A stretch of 64,000 nucleotides of DNA from Halobium salinum (lineage in GTDB: Archaea; Halobacteriota; Halobacteria; Halobacteriales; Haloferacaceae): assembly GCF_026586625.1 (NCBI RefSeq), contig NZ_JAODIW010000007.1, positions 40,221 through 104,220 on the forward strand. Direction: 5' to 3'. Shown here in pieces: positions 1-8,843 of this stretch (the stretch's first letter is position 1; each line of letters starts with the position of its first letter). The notes beneath the pieces are model-generated. The model saw only the letters and a list, made by a program, of their open reading frames with translations, was not told the origin of the DNA and did not search any database. A program made the translations under genes and the position numbers.

Positions 1-2
1 AG

Positions 3-2051
3 GAGGACGAGAAGCTGAAGTATCTCCTCTATCCCGAATGGAAGGCCGACGAAGAGTGGTTGACCTACTCACGAAACGAACGACTTGCCGCGCTTGACGA
101 GCTATCAGAGCCCGGCTGGCAAGTTGTTCAGGACGTTCTCTCTGAATCGACGCCCGTCGATGCGCTCATCCATCGAAACACTCGTGACACCCTTCGAAAG
201 TACGAACGGGTCGGCCTCCTTGACGCGACGGTTCCCGACCGTGATCCAGAACAGCACAAGATTGAGCTCACTGAGGAGACCCGACGTGTGTACGACCGCA
301 TCGACGACTACACGAGGAAGTTCTACAAACTCGCCCAGCAGTCAGACGAGGCCGAATCCCGTGCTATCGGGTTCGTGATGACCACGTATCGGCAACGTCT
401 CACCAGCAGCGTGTACGCGATTTCACAGAGTCTCCAAAATCGGCTCCGAAAGCTTCGGGGACAGCGTACCGTGCTGAAAGGTAAGCAACGGGCAAAGGAC
501 GGTTCTGATGCGAGTACCCAGCAAGTCGTCATGGAGACACTTGCTGAGTATGATCTCGATGATTCTGAAGCGCTCGATGAGTTAGAAGGTAATCTCGAAG
601 ATGCGGACCTCGCGGAGATCATTCCTAACGTGACTGATGAAGGGCTTCACTTGCTGGAACAGGAGATTGACGAGTTAGAGTCGTTCGTGGATGAACTCGC
701 AGCGATTGACCAAGACCCGAAGATCGGGCAGTTAATCGAGGATCTCAACGAGTTAGACCGCGAGGGGCACAATCGAGCGATTGTGTTCACCCAGTACGCA
801 GACACGATGGACTTCATCCGCCAGAGTCTCGTCTCTATACACGGTGAAACGGTCGCAACCTATTCCGGCCGCGGTGGCGAGGTGTACGACGGCGAGTCTG
901 GAGAGTGGATACAGGTCGGTAAGGAGCGTGTGAAGCGTGAATTCTCATCTGACGAAGGTCACGTCGACATTCTGGTCTGTACCGACTCTGCGAGTGAAGG
1001 GCTCAACCTGCAGGAGTGCGGCGCACTGATCAACTACGACCTCCCGTGGAATCCGATGCGCGTTGAGCAGAGGATCGGCAGAATCGACCGTATCGGACAG
1101 CGGTTCGATGAAGTCGCCATCCTCAACTACAGCTACGAGGATACCGTCGAGACAGACATTTACGACCGACTTGACGACCGAATCGGCTTGTTCGAGAACG
1201 TTGTCGGCGAGATGCAGCCCATCCTCTCTGGAGTGAGCCGCCAGATTCGAGATGCGGCCCTCAAAACCGACCGTGAGGAGAGCAGACGGGTCGTCGAAGA
1301 GGCTGACCGAGAATTCTCCAAACAAATCGAAGAACAAGAACAAGGTGACAGGGTCGATGTCGGTGAATCGCTAGACTCCACCGACTCGTTGGTCGCACAG
1401 GACGTTATTGATGAGGCAAAGCTCGATGCGTGGCAGTCCTACAAGCATCCTGATATCGTCGACGTTGGAGATTCTGAGTACGAGTATCCGGCCCCATTCG
1501 AGGTTGAGAGCCTGCAGGCGTTCTTCGTTGGCAATGAGACGCTGGTCGACTTAGGTGTCGAATTCACGCAAATCGGCGACCTGGAGCTTGATGTAGACCA
1601 CCTCGACTCTGTCGACGAGTTCGCCTTTGAAGCGAGCACGTATCGACTCACTACTGACGGAGCATCGATTGAGCTTCCGCAGTCCGATGGAGAGCAGACG
1701 CTTGCTCAAGCGATTGCACCAGCCGACGACATGGTCGCAGTGACGTTCTCCGCAGAATGTACAGACGAATTTCCATCTGTGCACCATCTAGCGCCTGGGA
1801 ACCCCCTGTTGAGCCAGCTCGCCACCGCTATTCGTGAGGAAAACGAAGACCCCCAGCGCTTGGTTCGTCACGCAGAGTCGCGAGATAACCTTCCTACCAG
1901 GCCAATTATCTGTGGATGGGGACGTGATGGCGTACTTAGTCGACTTCTTACCGATGGAGCGATCGCCGAGGATATCGACATCAATGTGCTTCCTACCTGG
2001 TTAGATGGCTTCGAACGAAACCGCGACCAATCATCCACAAGTTCGCTCTGA
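3..2051 (+). CDS. SNF2-family helicase, C-terminal part (cut by window edge)
   Basis: The frame is open to the left edge, so the N-terminal Walker A/DEAH half lies outside the window; TTG at 60 is only an internal codon. The visible part holds RecA-like domain 2: RAIVFTQYADT (about 772-804), motif V-like TDSASEGLNLQ (about 981-1013) and motif VI QRIGRIDRIGQ (about 1068-1100). These are typical of RapA/HepA-like SNF2 helicases that translocate on dsDNA. A long acidic C-terminal extension follows. Such helicases occur in DISARM and other defence islands as well as in DNA repair. No methylase or DUF1998 partner is visible, so the role stays open. Confidence 0.85.
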   Translation, partial: EDEKLKYLLYPEWKADEEWLTYSRNERLAALDELSEPGWQVVQDVLSESTPVDALIHRNTRDTLRKYERVGLLDATVPDRDPEQHKIELTEETRRVYDRIDDYTRKFYKLAQQSDEAESRAIGFVMTTYRQRLTSSVYAISQSLQNRLRKLRGQRTVLKGKQRAKDGSDASTQQVVMETLAEYDLDDSEALDELEGNLEDADLAEIIPNVTDEGLHLLEQEIDELESFVDELAAIDQDPKIGQLIEDLNELDREGHNRAIVFTQYADTMDFIRQSLVSIHGETVATYSGRGGEVYDGESGEWIQVGKERVKREFSSDEGHVDILVCTDSASEGLNLQECGALINYDLPWNPMRVEQRIGRIDRIGQRFDEVAILNYSYEDTVETDIYDRLDDRIGLFENVVGEMQPILSGVSRQIRDAALKTDREESRRVVEEADREFSKQIEEQEQGDRVDVGESLDSTDSLVAQDVIDEAKLDAWQSYKHPDIVDVGDSEYEYPAPFEVESLQAFFVGNETLVDLGVEFTQIGDLELDVDHLDSVDEFAFEASTYRLTTDGASIELPQSDGEQTLAQAIAPADDMVAVTFSAECTDEFPSVHHLAPGNPLLSQLATAIREENEDPQRLVRHAESRDNLPTRPIICGWGRDGVLSRLLTDGAIAEDIDINVLPTWLDGFERNRDQSSTSSL

Positions 2052-2090
2052 GTAAGCGAAATCTCCGACCTGGAGAGAGCAGGTGTTTCT

Positions 2091-2681
2091 TTGTATTCCC
2101 GGTTTCTCCATTATCACGTGTCCAAACCAGATATCGAAGTCCTCGACGACGCCGATGGCTATCCATATTCGTCTCATATCAGTGTAGACGGCTCTGAACT
2201 GCGACACGGCGATCTCCTGCTTGTCTTTGAGTCTTCAGAAAGTTCGATCGTGAATTTTTTCGAGCGCGTATACGGGTTTACCTGGCCGGGAATTATCACT
2301 CACGTCATCGATGGACCGGTCCCTGCTGAGTTCCGTAGCTTCGAGTCACTCGCTGAAAAACTTCAAAACGGGAAAATCGCACTTGCCAAAGAGCGAGAAC
2401 AGACTAGCTACTTTTCTGACGATGATACAATCCGAACACTCTCACTCTATCGTTACTTCCACAGCAATGGTTGGCAACCGATTCTCATCGACGAGTACCG
2501 AGATCCGCTTGAGCAGAGTTCTCTGACACAGTCGATTACACTCTGTGAAGACGCTAGCGAGGTTGTAGAGGAGTTATTCGAGGGCCAGTCGTTCTCGTCT
2601 GACTCTGAGCCAGACCAGATCCGTGACTTCCTCTTGTCTGCTGGATATGATGACGCTTCTATCCCTTCGATTGAACGCTGA
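2091..2681 (+). CDS. Conserved hypothetical protein downstream of helicase
   Basis: A 196-residue acidic protein with no family I recognise. It starts at a TTG 39 bases after the helicase stop, on the same strand, so it may be co-transcribed. The sequence is globular and has no signal peptide or membrane segment. No ATG is available near the 5' end, and the true start is uncertain. Confidence 0.6.
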   Translation: MYSRFLHYHVSKPDIEVLDDADGYPYSSHISVDGSELRHGDLLLVFESSESSIVNFFERVYGFTWPGIITHVIDGPVPAEFRSFESLAEKLQNGKIALAKEREQTSYFSDDDTIRTLSLYRYFHSNGWQPILIDEYRDPLEQSSLTQSITLCEDASEVVEELFEGQSFSSDSEPDQIRDFLLSAGYDDASIPSIER

Positions 2682-2705
2682 ACCCAGAATTATCCGAGAC
2701 TCGCC

Positions 2706-3245
2706 TTAGCGACCTTTCAGGTGCTCCATGTAGTACGCTTTTTCCACAGTCCGTAGATCAAACTCCCCCGGATTCAGCTCACGAAGTTTGCCGAGGAGTC
2801 GCTCATAATTCGAGAGTGTGACCTGTGTATCGACTAACCCGAGAACCGCCTCGTTGATGTATCGATCCCCTATGGCATACTCTGTAGGGTTTCTAAACGT
2901 CATCAGGACTGTCGCAGTAGCATAACCCACTCCTGGAATCGCAGACAAGGTCTTCATCTGCTGTCGAGTCTTTCCAACAAGAAACGCAGCACTCGTAACA
3001 AATTCCACGAACTTTCCAGGGACAGAGCGAAGGTTTTCGATATACCGATCACGACGACTAGGTTGATTAGCTAATTTCCACCGGATTGCGTCGGCAACCT
3101 CGTCGACGCCGAGATGATTTTGTTCCTGAAGCAGGTCAGTCAACCGTTCCTCCACTACAGGATGCGTTTCTGGAAACTCTTGGGAATGATATCTGTTGAA
3201 GTCCTCCGCGAGGCGGTCGACCTCGGTCGCTGAGAGTTCAGTCAT
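2706..3245 (-). CDS. Helix-hairpin-helix protein, DNA-glycosylase-like
   Basis: About 179 residues from ATG 3245 (a GTG at 3251 is the alternative). The central stretch LSAIPGVGYATATVLMTF is a helix-hairpin-helix motif of the HhH-GPD/endonuclease III type, followed by a helix with GDRYINEAVLG. I see no FeS cysteine cluster and cannot place the catalytic Asp or Lys. It is convergent with the 2091-2681 gene, 24 bases apart. It may be a DNA-binding or glycosylase-like protein linked to the helicase locus, but the substrate is unknown. Confidence 0.55.
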   Translation of the reverse strand: MTELSATEVDRLAEDFNRYHSQEFPETHPVVEERLTDLLQEQNHLGVDEVADAIRWKLANQPSRRDRYIENLRSVPGKFVEFVTSAAFLVGKTRQQMKTLSAIPGVGYATATVLMTFRNPTEYAIGDRYINEAVLGLVDTQVTLSNYERLLGKLRELNPGEFDLRTVEKAYYMEHLKGR

Positions 3246-3319
3246 ACCCACGCTTTACAATACGCCGTCTGATTTCATGAAATTCGCTTCCAATGTATCA
3301 CTTGTGAGTCCCCTGTGTT

Positions 3320-3556
3320 TCAAAGCTGAATGTCGGGGAGCATCTCGAGGGCTTCGTTCAGGACGTATGCTTCAATGAGCTTGCGGGACGCCTTGGTTGT
3401 CCACTCCTTTGTCACTGCCGCTGAATCGAAGACCAGATTGAGCGCTTGCCAAAGGTGTGGGTGCTGAGTTCGAAGGAACCATCCCCAGATGACCGCGGTG
3501 AGAGCTGCTTGATGTTCCTGGGTTAGCTCTATTTTGTCAACGTTGATGGACGCCAT
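3320..3556 (-). CDS. Small hypothetical protein
   Basis: A 78-residue, Trp- and Ala-rich, mostly helical soluble protein with ATG start. Family not recognised. It lies upstream of, and reads in the same direction as, the HhH gene, with a gap of 74 bases. Confidence 0.5.
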   Translation of the reverse strand: MASINVDKIELTQEHQAALTAVIWGWFLRTQHPHLWQALNLVFDSAAVTKEWTTKASRKLIEAYVLNEALEMLPDIQL

Positions 3557-3710
3557 TCGTTACGAAAACGTTCGTGTCAGGCGTGTATATATCTTGACTC
3601 CGCATTCGGTTGGATGAATTGGTGTCTACGTGGAATACCAATATTCTTATTCAATTAACTCTCTATTGGCTTATATAGGGCCGCTCAGACGACCGTGGTT
3701 TCTGGCTGGT

Positions 3711-4175
3711 TCACTCATATTCGAAGTCGTCGTCTTCAGAGTCAACCTCTGTCCCATCCTCAATCAGCACTGCCTGATATGAGAGGGTGCTAGTCTCGGT
3801 ACTGGTGTTCTCTACAGGAACAATCTTACCGCCTGTCATGGGGGCCTGTAAGCCCCATTTGCGCTCAACATGGAACATAGTAGTCTTGGTTCCGCCATCT
3901 GAACTGACAGAAACTCGCACCTTGTAATCCGACCCTGACTTCAGGTTAGTGAGTGTGACTTGGAACCCGAGAGTGTTGAGTTCGCCAATGTTCGGTATCT
4001 CATGCACTTTCACCTCTGAGATATAAGCGGGCTCGGGTGAACGAGTAGGACTCTGCGTACGGGTAGGAGTATGTGGAGATCTGCTGTCCCCAGTTCTGCC
4101 TTCATTTGAAGAACAACCGGCCAGAAGCGATGCAGCCCCGAAAGAGGCGAGTGACAGGAGTTTACGTCTTTTCAT
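3711..4175 (-). CDS. Tat-type lipoprotein of unknown function
   Basis: 154 residues from ATG 4175; an upstream TTG/ATG at 4199 would add eight residues before the signal. The N-terminus has KRRKLLSLASF followed by the lipobox LLAGC, the usual haloarchaeal Tat lipoprotein signal. A Thr/Ser/Pro-rich linker follows, then a beta-rich domain. It should be anchored outside the membrane by a lipid on the Cys. Function unknown. Confidence 0.7.
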   Translation of the reverse strand: MKRRKLLSLASFGAASLLAGCSSNEGRTGDSRSPHTPTRTQSPTRSPEPAYISEVKVHEIPNIGELNTLGFQVTLTNLKSGSDYKVRVSVSSDGGTKTTMFHVERKWGLQAPMTGGKIVPVENTSTETSTLSYQAVLIEDGTEVDSEDDDFEYE

Positions 4176-4239
4176 CACAAAATGGTCTCTCTGAAACATA
4201 TATGTTAGTTCCGCTGACGAAACTCTCCTTTTGTTTTTT

Positions 4240-4620
4240 TCAGATGTCTGTGGGCATAATCATTTCACGCACGAATCGAAGATATTCCTCGGCGACCCAT
4301 TCACCTCGGCCGGTGAGCGAGTATTCCTTCCGGCGCTTGTCGCTTTCCTTCGTCTGTTTACTGATTAATCCTGATTCGACCATCCGGTCGAGACTTGGGT
4401 ACAACCGCCCATGATTGATGTCTTCCGGGTAGAGATTTTCGAGCGCATTCTGGAGGGTCACTCCTTCCACTGTCTCAAATCGATAGATGAGACAGAGGAG
4501 ATAGGTCTGAAAGGCGGTGAGGTCGGTTGGAATATTATACGTCGAAAAATCAATCGAACCGGCCGGCGGGGGGTCCTGGTCGCTTGCCCCCTCCTCGTCC
4601 GGTGGATCTGAATCAGCCAT
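4240..4620 (-). CDS. PadR-family transcriptional regulator
   Basis: 126 residues from ATG 4620. After an acidic, disordered N-terminus comes a winged helix with the PadR signature: LYPEDINHGRLYPSLDRMVESGLI, then RRKEYSLTGRG. PadR proteins bind DNA as dimers and usually repress a neighbouring transport or stress operon. The lipoprotein gene lies downstream on the same strand, 64 bases away. The divergent secretion cluster starts at 5048, so it could be a target. Confidence 0.8.
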   Translation of the reverse strand: MADSDPPDEEGASDQDPPPAGSIDFSTYNIPTDLTAFQTYLLCLIYRFETVEGVTLQNALENLYPEDINHGRLYPSLDRMVESGLISKQTKESDKRRKEYSLTGRGEWVAEEYLRFVREMIMPTDI

Positions 4621-5047
4621 ATTCACCCATCCTAGCACCGATGCTTAAAATTCTGTGCTTCAATTCAGACTGGACTCGATAGTTGTCATACCTTATCTAG
4701 CAGAAGCCAGGCGATTTCCCAGGATTCTTCAGCCGACTAGCTGTGCTTATACCACCTCTATTTCGATCTAAAGCCGATGCGTCTGCGCTCCCCAGTGATT
4801 CGGTCAGACTGGTGTAAATCGGACTCTTAGCGGCAATGAGTACGCTTTTGATTCCAACGGATAGGTCTCCTTGTAATCCGACCGTCTGAATACCAATGGC
4901 ATGATGGCACTGAATCGTCTCGAAACCCCTGCCTGAATGCGGTCTACTTACTATTTTTGTCGGTTAGAAGCGCTATCTGTCGTCTAAGATAAATGCATCA
5001 ATAGTCTTATCTAAGGTTTTTAGTGCCGTCACTATAATGAACTAATC
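4621..5047 (+). promoter_or_regulatory. Upstream region of the secretion cluster
   Basis: A gene-free, A+T-richer stretch. Just before the pilin-like gene, AGATAA (4987-4992) and TTATCT (5007-5012) form a 6-bp inverted repeat with a 14-base spacer, and ACTATAATGA (5031-5040) is TATA-like. This looks like a promoter with an operator for the transfer operon. The rest of the stretch shows nothing I can name. Confidence 0.4.
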
Positions 5048-5383
5048 ATGCGCCATCGTCACGGTGTCGCACGATCCCTGGTCGTCCTGTTCGCGTTCAC
5101 CGCAAGTACAGGCGTCGCTGCCGCCCAACAAAGCGAAATAAGCAGCTCACTCACGCAGATCGAGGAGTTCGTCGCCACAACCCTCGGTCAGATCGGTGTG
5201 ATCGTCTTCCTCGTCGGCGCTGCCGTCTGGTTCGTTTCCAGACGCAGTGCCGACCGCGCCCAATGGGGCTGGCGCGGCATGTGGGGCGGCGCCGGGATGA
5301 TCGTCCTCTCGGTCAGCTACAACGTGTTCGTCGGCCTCTTCGAGAACCTCGCCCCGGGGATGATTGTCCCAGTCCTTCCCTGA
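5048..5383 (+). CDS. VirB2/TrbC-like pilin subunit
   Basis: 111 residues: a signal peptide (SLVVLFAFTASTGVAAAQ), a short soluble segment, then two hydrophobic helices (about 48-62 and 77-95) separated by a basic loop. This size and topology match VirB2/TrbC pilins of type IV secretion systems, although sequence identity cannot be judged here. It is the first gene of a cluster that also holds VirB6-, VirB3-, VirB4- and VirD4-like genes, which is the main support. Confidence 0.6.
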   Translation: MRHRHGVARSLVVLFAFTASTGVAAAQQSEISSSLTQIEEFVATTLGQIGVIVFLVGAAVWFVSRRSADRAQWGWRGMWGGAGMIVLSVSYNVFVGLFENLAPGMIVPVLP

Positions 5384-5444
5384 GCAGTGTCCTCGGGTGA
5401 GGCGAGAGCGGGCTACCGCTCTCTCCACCCCATCACTCTGACCT

Positions 5445-7283
5445 ATGACGGACAGTCGTCCCCTCACTGGCCTCGTGGTTGTTGCCCTCCTCGCGCTCCC
5501 CGTCGTGAGTGCGGTCACAGCACCGACTGGTACCGCGCCCAACAACGGGACGCGTGCGTTCATCTCCGACGACCGCGATCCAGACGCCGGGGCTCTTCCG
5601 CCGTTCGTGCTCTCCACCCTCGACGATGTCGTCCGTGCGGAGAACGTCTCTGTGGCGAACATTAGTCGGATGCGCGATTTCTCCTACGCGACGACTCGAC
5701 CACCGTATCGTGTCGGGCCGAACCAACAGACGCTTCGTGAGTACCGACTCGCCCAGTTGAACTCGATTCAGCGCAACGATTCGACGAGTCTCTGGCTCCC
5801 CGACTCACAACGCTCGAACGGCACGGTCGTCAAAGACGCCCATATCACGATTCTCGGGACAAACAAGGGAGTGCGTACTGGCATGGGAGCCAGCGAGGAC
5901 AACCGCTCTGAAAACGCAAGTGACCGACTGCTGATTCCCCGGAATGGCACGGTTTTGACGCAGCTCGATTACTCGACGCTCCTTCCGAACCGGACATGTA
6001 CCGTTGCCGGCGACACCAAGACCTGTCTCTCGTACGATCTCCTCGAGCAGCAGGTCGACCGAAGCGTCCGAATCGGCAATCAGACCTGGGAGAGTGATTC
6101 AGCGTCGCCGCGTCAACTCGAGTACGACGGGGCGAGCGCAACCGAGCCGACGACGATGCAGGTTCGCGCGACGATCAACTCAACCGTCGCTGTCACGACG
6201 AAGACCTACGTCCGCGACGGCGGTGGCTGGCAGCTGTCGAATACGACTGCCGATGAGACGCTCACCCTCTCGCACACGGTCCAGGACAGCGCTTCTGTGG
6301 TCGTCTCCACAAATCAGGACCTCAGCGTCACACAGACGGTCGTCCGCTCCGAGGAAGGGATTGACCGAATCATCCTCCGGTTCGAGGGCCCACAGACGCT
6401 CTCCGACCGCCGACTCTGGAGCTATGCTCGGTTCAAGGGGTCGGCTGGACGCGTTCAGAACGTGTGGGGCGTCTATTCGCAGCGCCGGTACACGAATGCG
6501 ACACGCGGTCGACGGCTTCTCACGACGTCGAACACCACCCTCTCGCTCTCACCGAGTAACACGACCCGACTCAAACAGACGCTCGCACAGCAGCTCGCGG
6601 CCACAAACGAACGGCAGCGCACCGTCCCGTTCCCGAACGTCCTCGAACTGCGGCTCACCGCTCGTAGTCGGCAGCCGACGCTCCGCTGGACGCAGAACAC
6701 GAGTGTCACCGCTGCTCCAGAGATTACGAGACTGAACGGCTTCAATATGTCCGGCAGCGCGGCCCCGCTTGACCGGCGTGTGAATCTCACCTCGGTGTCG
6801 CCTCGCGGCTACACGACAATCGTCATCACGAACGTCGACCAGCCGATTACAGAGCTCCGAGATATCCACAACGATTCGATTCCGGTGACCACACAGACCG
6901 TTCGCGAGCAGAACGCGAGTCTCTCCGCGACGACACTCAACGAGACGCACGCCCGGATCCAACTCACCGACGTCACCACTGGCCAACCGCTAGCGGGCCG
7001 AACCCTCTGGCTCAGCGGGGCCGCTCAGGGACGAGTAACGACGAACGCCGATGGCGCAGTTGTCGTCGAGCGGCGTGACCTCTACGTCACAGCCTCGTTC
7101 ACGGGCGCGACCAACGTCTCCGAGAACGTCTACTACGGATCAGCACAGACACGAGTCGCGTTCCAGCCGGATCCATTCAACATCTACCAGCTCCTGACCA
7201 GCCTGGCGGGTGCGCTCGTCTCCGTGGCGGCGTTTCTCGTCTTCTTCGCACCGTTCGCGTACATGCGGCGGGGAACAGGCTAG
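5445..7283 (+). CDS. Large secreted or anchored surface glycoprotein of the transfer cluster
   Basis: 612 residues with an N-terminal signal peptide (LTGLVVVALLALPVVSAVTA), a long extracellular beta-rich region with very many N-x-S/T sequons, and a C-terminal membrane helix (LLTSLAGALVSVAAFLVFFAPFAYM) with a short cytoplasmic end. A CARDB/Ig-like segment (TGQPLAGRTLWLSG) lies near residues 505-545. It follows the pilin by 61 bases. It probably sits on the cell surface as part of the mating apparatus, possibly an adhesin or channel cover. Confidence 0.65.
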   Translation: MTDSRPLTGLVVVALLALPVVSAVTAPTGTAPNNGTRAFISDDRDPDAGALPPFVLSTLDDVVRAENVSVANISRMRDFSYATTRPPYRVGPNQQTLREYRLAQLNSIQRNDSTSLWLPDSQRSNGTVVKDAHITILGTNKGVRTGMGASEDNRSENASDRLLIPRNGTVLTQLDYSTLLPNRTCTVAGDTKTCLSYDLLEQQVDRSVRIGNQTWESDSASPRQLEYDGASATEPTTMQVRATINSTVAVTTKTYVRDGGGWQLSNTTADETLTLSHTVQDSASVVVSTNQDLSVTQTVVRSEEGIDRIILRFEGPQTLSDRRLWSYARFKGSAGRVQNVWGVYSQRRYTNATRGRRLLTTSNTTLSLSPSNTTRLKQTLAQQLAATNERQRTVPFPNVLELRLTARSRQPTLRWTQNTSVTAAPEITRLNGFNMSGSAAPLDRRVNLTSVSPRGYTTIVITNVDQPITELRDIHNDSIPVTTQTVREQNASLSATTLNETHARIQLTDVTTGQPLAGRTLWLSGAAQGRVTTNADGAVVVERRDLYVTASFTGATNVSENVYYGSAQTRVAFQPDPFNIYQLLTSLAGALVSVAAFLVFFAPFAYMRRGTG

Positions 7284-7360
7284 CACTCGTGATGCACTTA
7301 CTTGCATTTCCACCCTAAAGCTCACGCAACAAACGCACACCACCGAACTCAGACCACACG

Positions 7361-8842
7361 ATGACCGGATCGAGATTCCACGTCCCACTCGACGTCGTCC
7401 ACGACAGCATCGGTCCCGATACTCTGGCGTCCATCCAGCACGGCATCGCGACGCTGCCGACTGACGCCACGCTGGTTCCGCTCGCCGCCGTCTTCACCGA
7501 CTGGATCGCGAACTTCTTCACCTACATCCTCACCGGGATTCTCGGCTTCATCGGCGAGCTCATCGCCAACGGGATGCGGACGTTCATCATCTTCGACAGC
7601 CCCTACTCCGACCCGACGATGCAGGCGGCCTTCCAGCACAATCTCGATATCTTCCCGCAGCTGCTCGTGATCATGTTCATGGCGGGGGTCGCAACGAAGC
7701 CGTTCGCCGATCAGCGGGAGGTGACGAACTTCATGCTCGTCTGGAAGGCGCTGAAGGTGATCATCTTCGTCGCCGTCGCCCGCCAGATCATGCACTTCGG
7801 CCTCCTGCTGACGAACGCGATCATTCGCCATATCTTCACCGCGAACTACGGTGCCGCATTCGGACCAGAGGTTCTGAAATCCAGTCTCGACGGGGCTGCG
7901 GCGTCGGGTGCTGGGGTGATCATCGGGGCGCTCATCCTGAGTATGGTGTCCGTGGCGGGCATCCTGCTGGCACTCGGTGTGTTCGTCCTCCGGGAGTTCC
8001 TGTTCAACGCGACGTTCATTCTCCTGCCCGTCCTCGGGGCGATGCTCTTCCTGGACTTTGGGCCGCTCCGCTACACCTCAGAGATCGCGAAAACCGCCCT
8101 CCGGGCGACGGCCTATATGCTCCTCGCCGGAATCGTGATGGCCGGTCTCTTGCAGACTGGCGCCGCGGCTGCCGGGGCGTACGCGGACATGGCCGGGCAG
8201 GGAGCAACAGTGGCACAGACTCAGCAGGCGAGTGATCCTGGGTTCGGGGAGGTCCTCGAGGCGTACCTCTTCTGGTTGATTGGCCTCGTCGCTCCCGCAC
8301 TCGTCGGCATCAAATCAGCGGCGATGGCTGGGCTGTCGCCGCGGCGCATTTCTGGTCGTCAGGGTGCGAAGAGCAAATCGAGTTCCCAGAGTTCGTCGAC
8401 GAACCAGTCTGGTGGAAAATCGACTCGTACCGCCCTGATGGAACAGGCGAGGCATGGAACGTCTAAGGGGCTGGGCTATGCTGATCGGAAAACTGGCGGA
8501 ATCGGGAGCAGCGCTGTCAGTAGGGCTGAATCTGCAGCAGGTCGGGCAAGGAGTGCAGCCGGAAGCACAGCTACAACTGTCCTCTCTGAAGAGACTGTCA
8601 AGACGAGTAAGAAGGTAGGGGCTCAAGGAAAGAAGGGCGGAAAGCGTGCCGCTCAAGACGTCAAAGCCGGTGCCGACTACGCGACTCGAAATCTCCACCA
8701 ATCACCTGTTGACTGGGCGGAAGCTGGTCTTGAGAGATACCGCGAGAACCCCGCTGTCGATACGTCGACGGAGACTGGACCTAACCAACAGAAGATAAGC
8801 GATTGGACGGATGAGTCCGCCGACAAGGATCGGTCAAAGTGA
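7361..8842 (+). CDS. VirB6/TrbL-like polytopic channel protein
   Basis: 493 residues with six or more membrane helices between about 45 and 325, then a hydrophilic Ser/Lys-rich tail of about 165 residues. Polytopic proteins of this shape in a VirB4/VirD4 cluster are VirB6/TrbL components of the inner-membrane channel. The tail (from about 8340) has a less GC-biased third codon position than the membrane part. The stop is one base before the ATG of the AAA+ gene, so the two are translationally close. Confidence 0.65.
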   Translation: MTGSRFHVPLDVVHDSIGPDTLASIQHGIATLPTDATLVPLAAVFTDWIANFFTYILTGILGFIGELIANGMRTFIIFDSPYSDPTMQAAFQHNLDIFPQLLVIMFMAGVATKPFADQREVTNFMLVWKALKVIIFVAVARQIMHFGLLLTNAIIRHIFTANYGAAFGPEVLKSSLDGAAASGAGVIIGALILSMVSVAGILLALGVFVLREFLFNATFILLPVLGAMLFLDFGPLRYTSEIAKTALRATAYMLLAGIVMAGLLQTGAAAAGAYADMAGQGATVAQTQQASDPGFGEVLEAYLFWLIGLVAPALVGIKSAAMAGLSPRRISGRQGAKSKSSSQSSSTNQSGGKSTRTALMEQARHGTSKGLGYADRKTGGIGSSAVSRAESAAGRARSAAGSTATTVLSEETVKTSKKVGAQGKKGGKRAAQDVKAGADYATRNLHQSPVDWAEAGLERYRENPAVDTSTETGPNQQKISDWTDESADKDRSK

Positions 8843-8843
8843 G

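Noticed and set aside
3..3251. DISARM or another named helicase-based defence system
   Set aside because: Only a helicase C-terminus and two unrecognised genes are visible. No methylase, DUF1998 or PLD gene is present in the window, so a system name cannot be supported.
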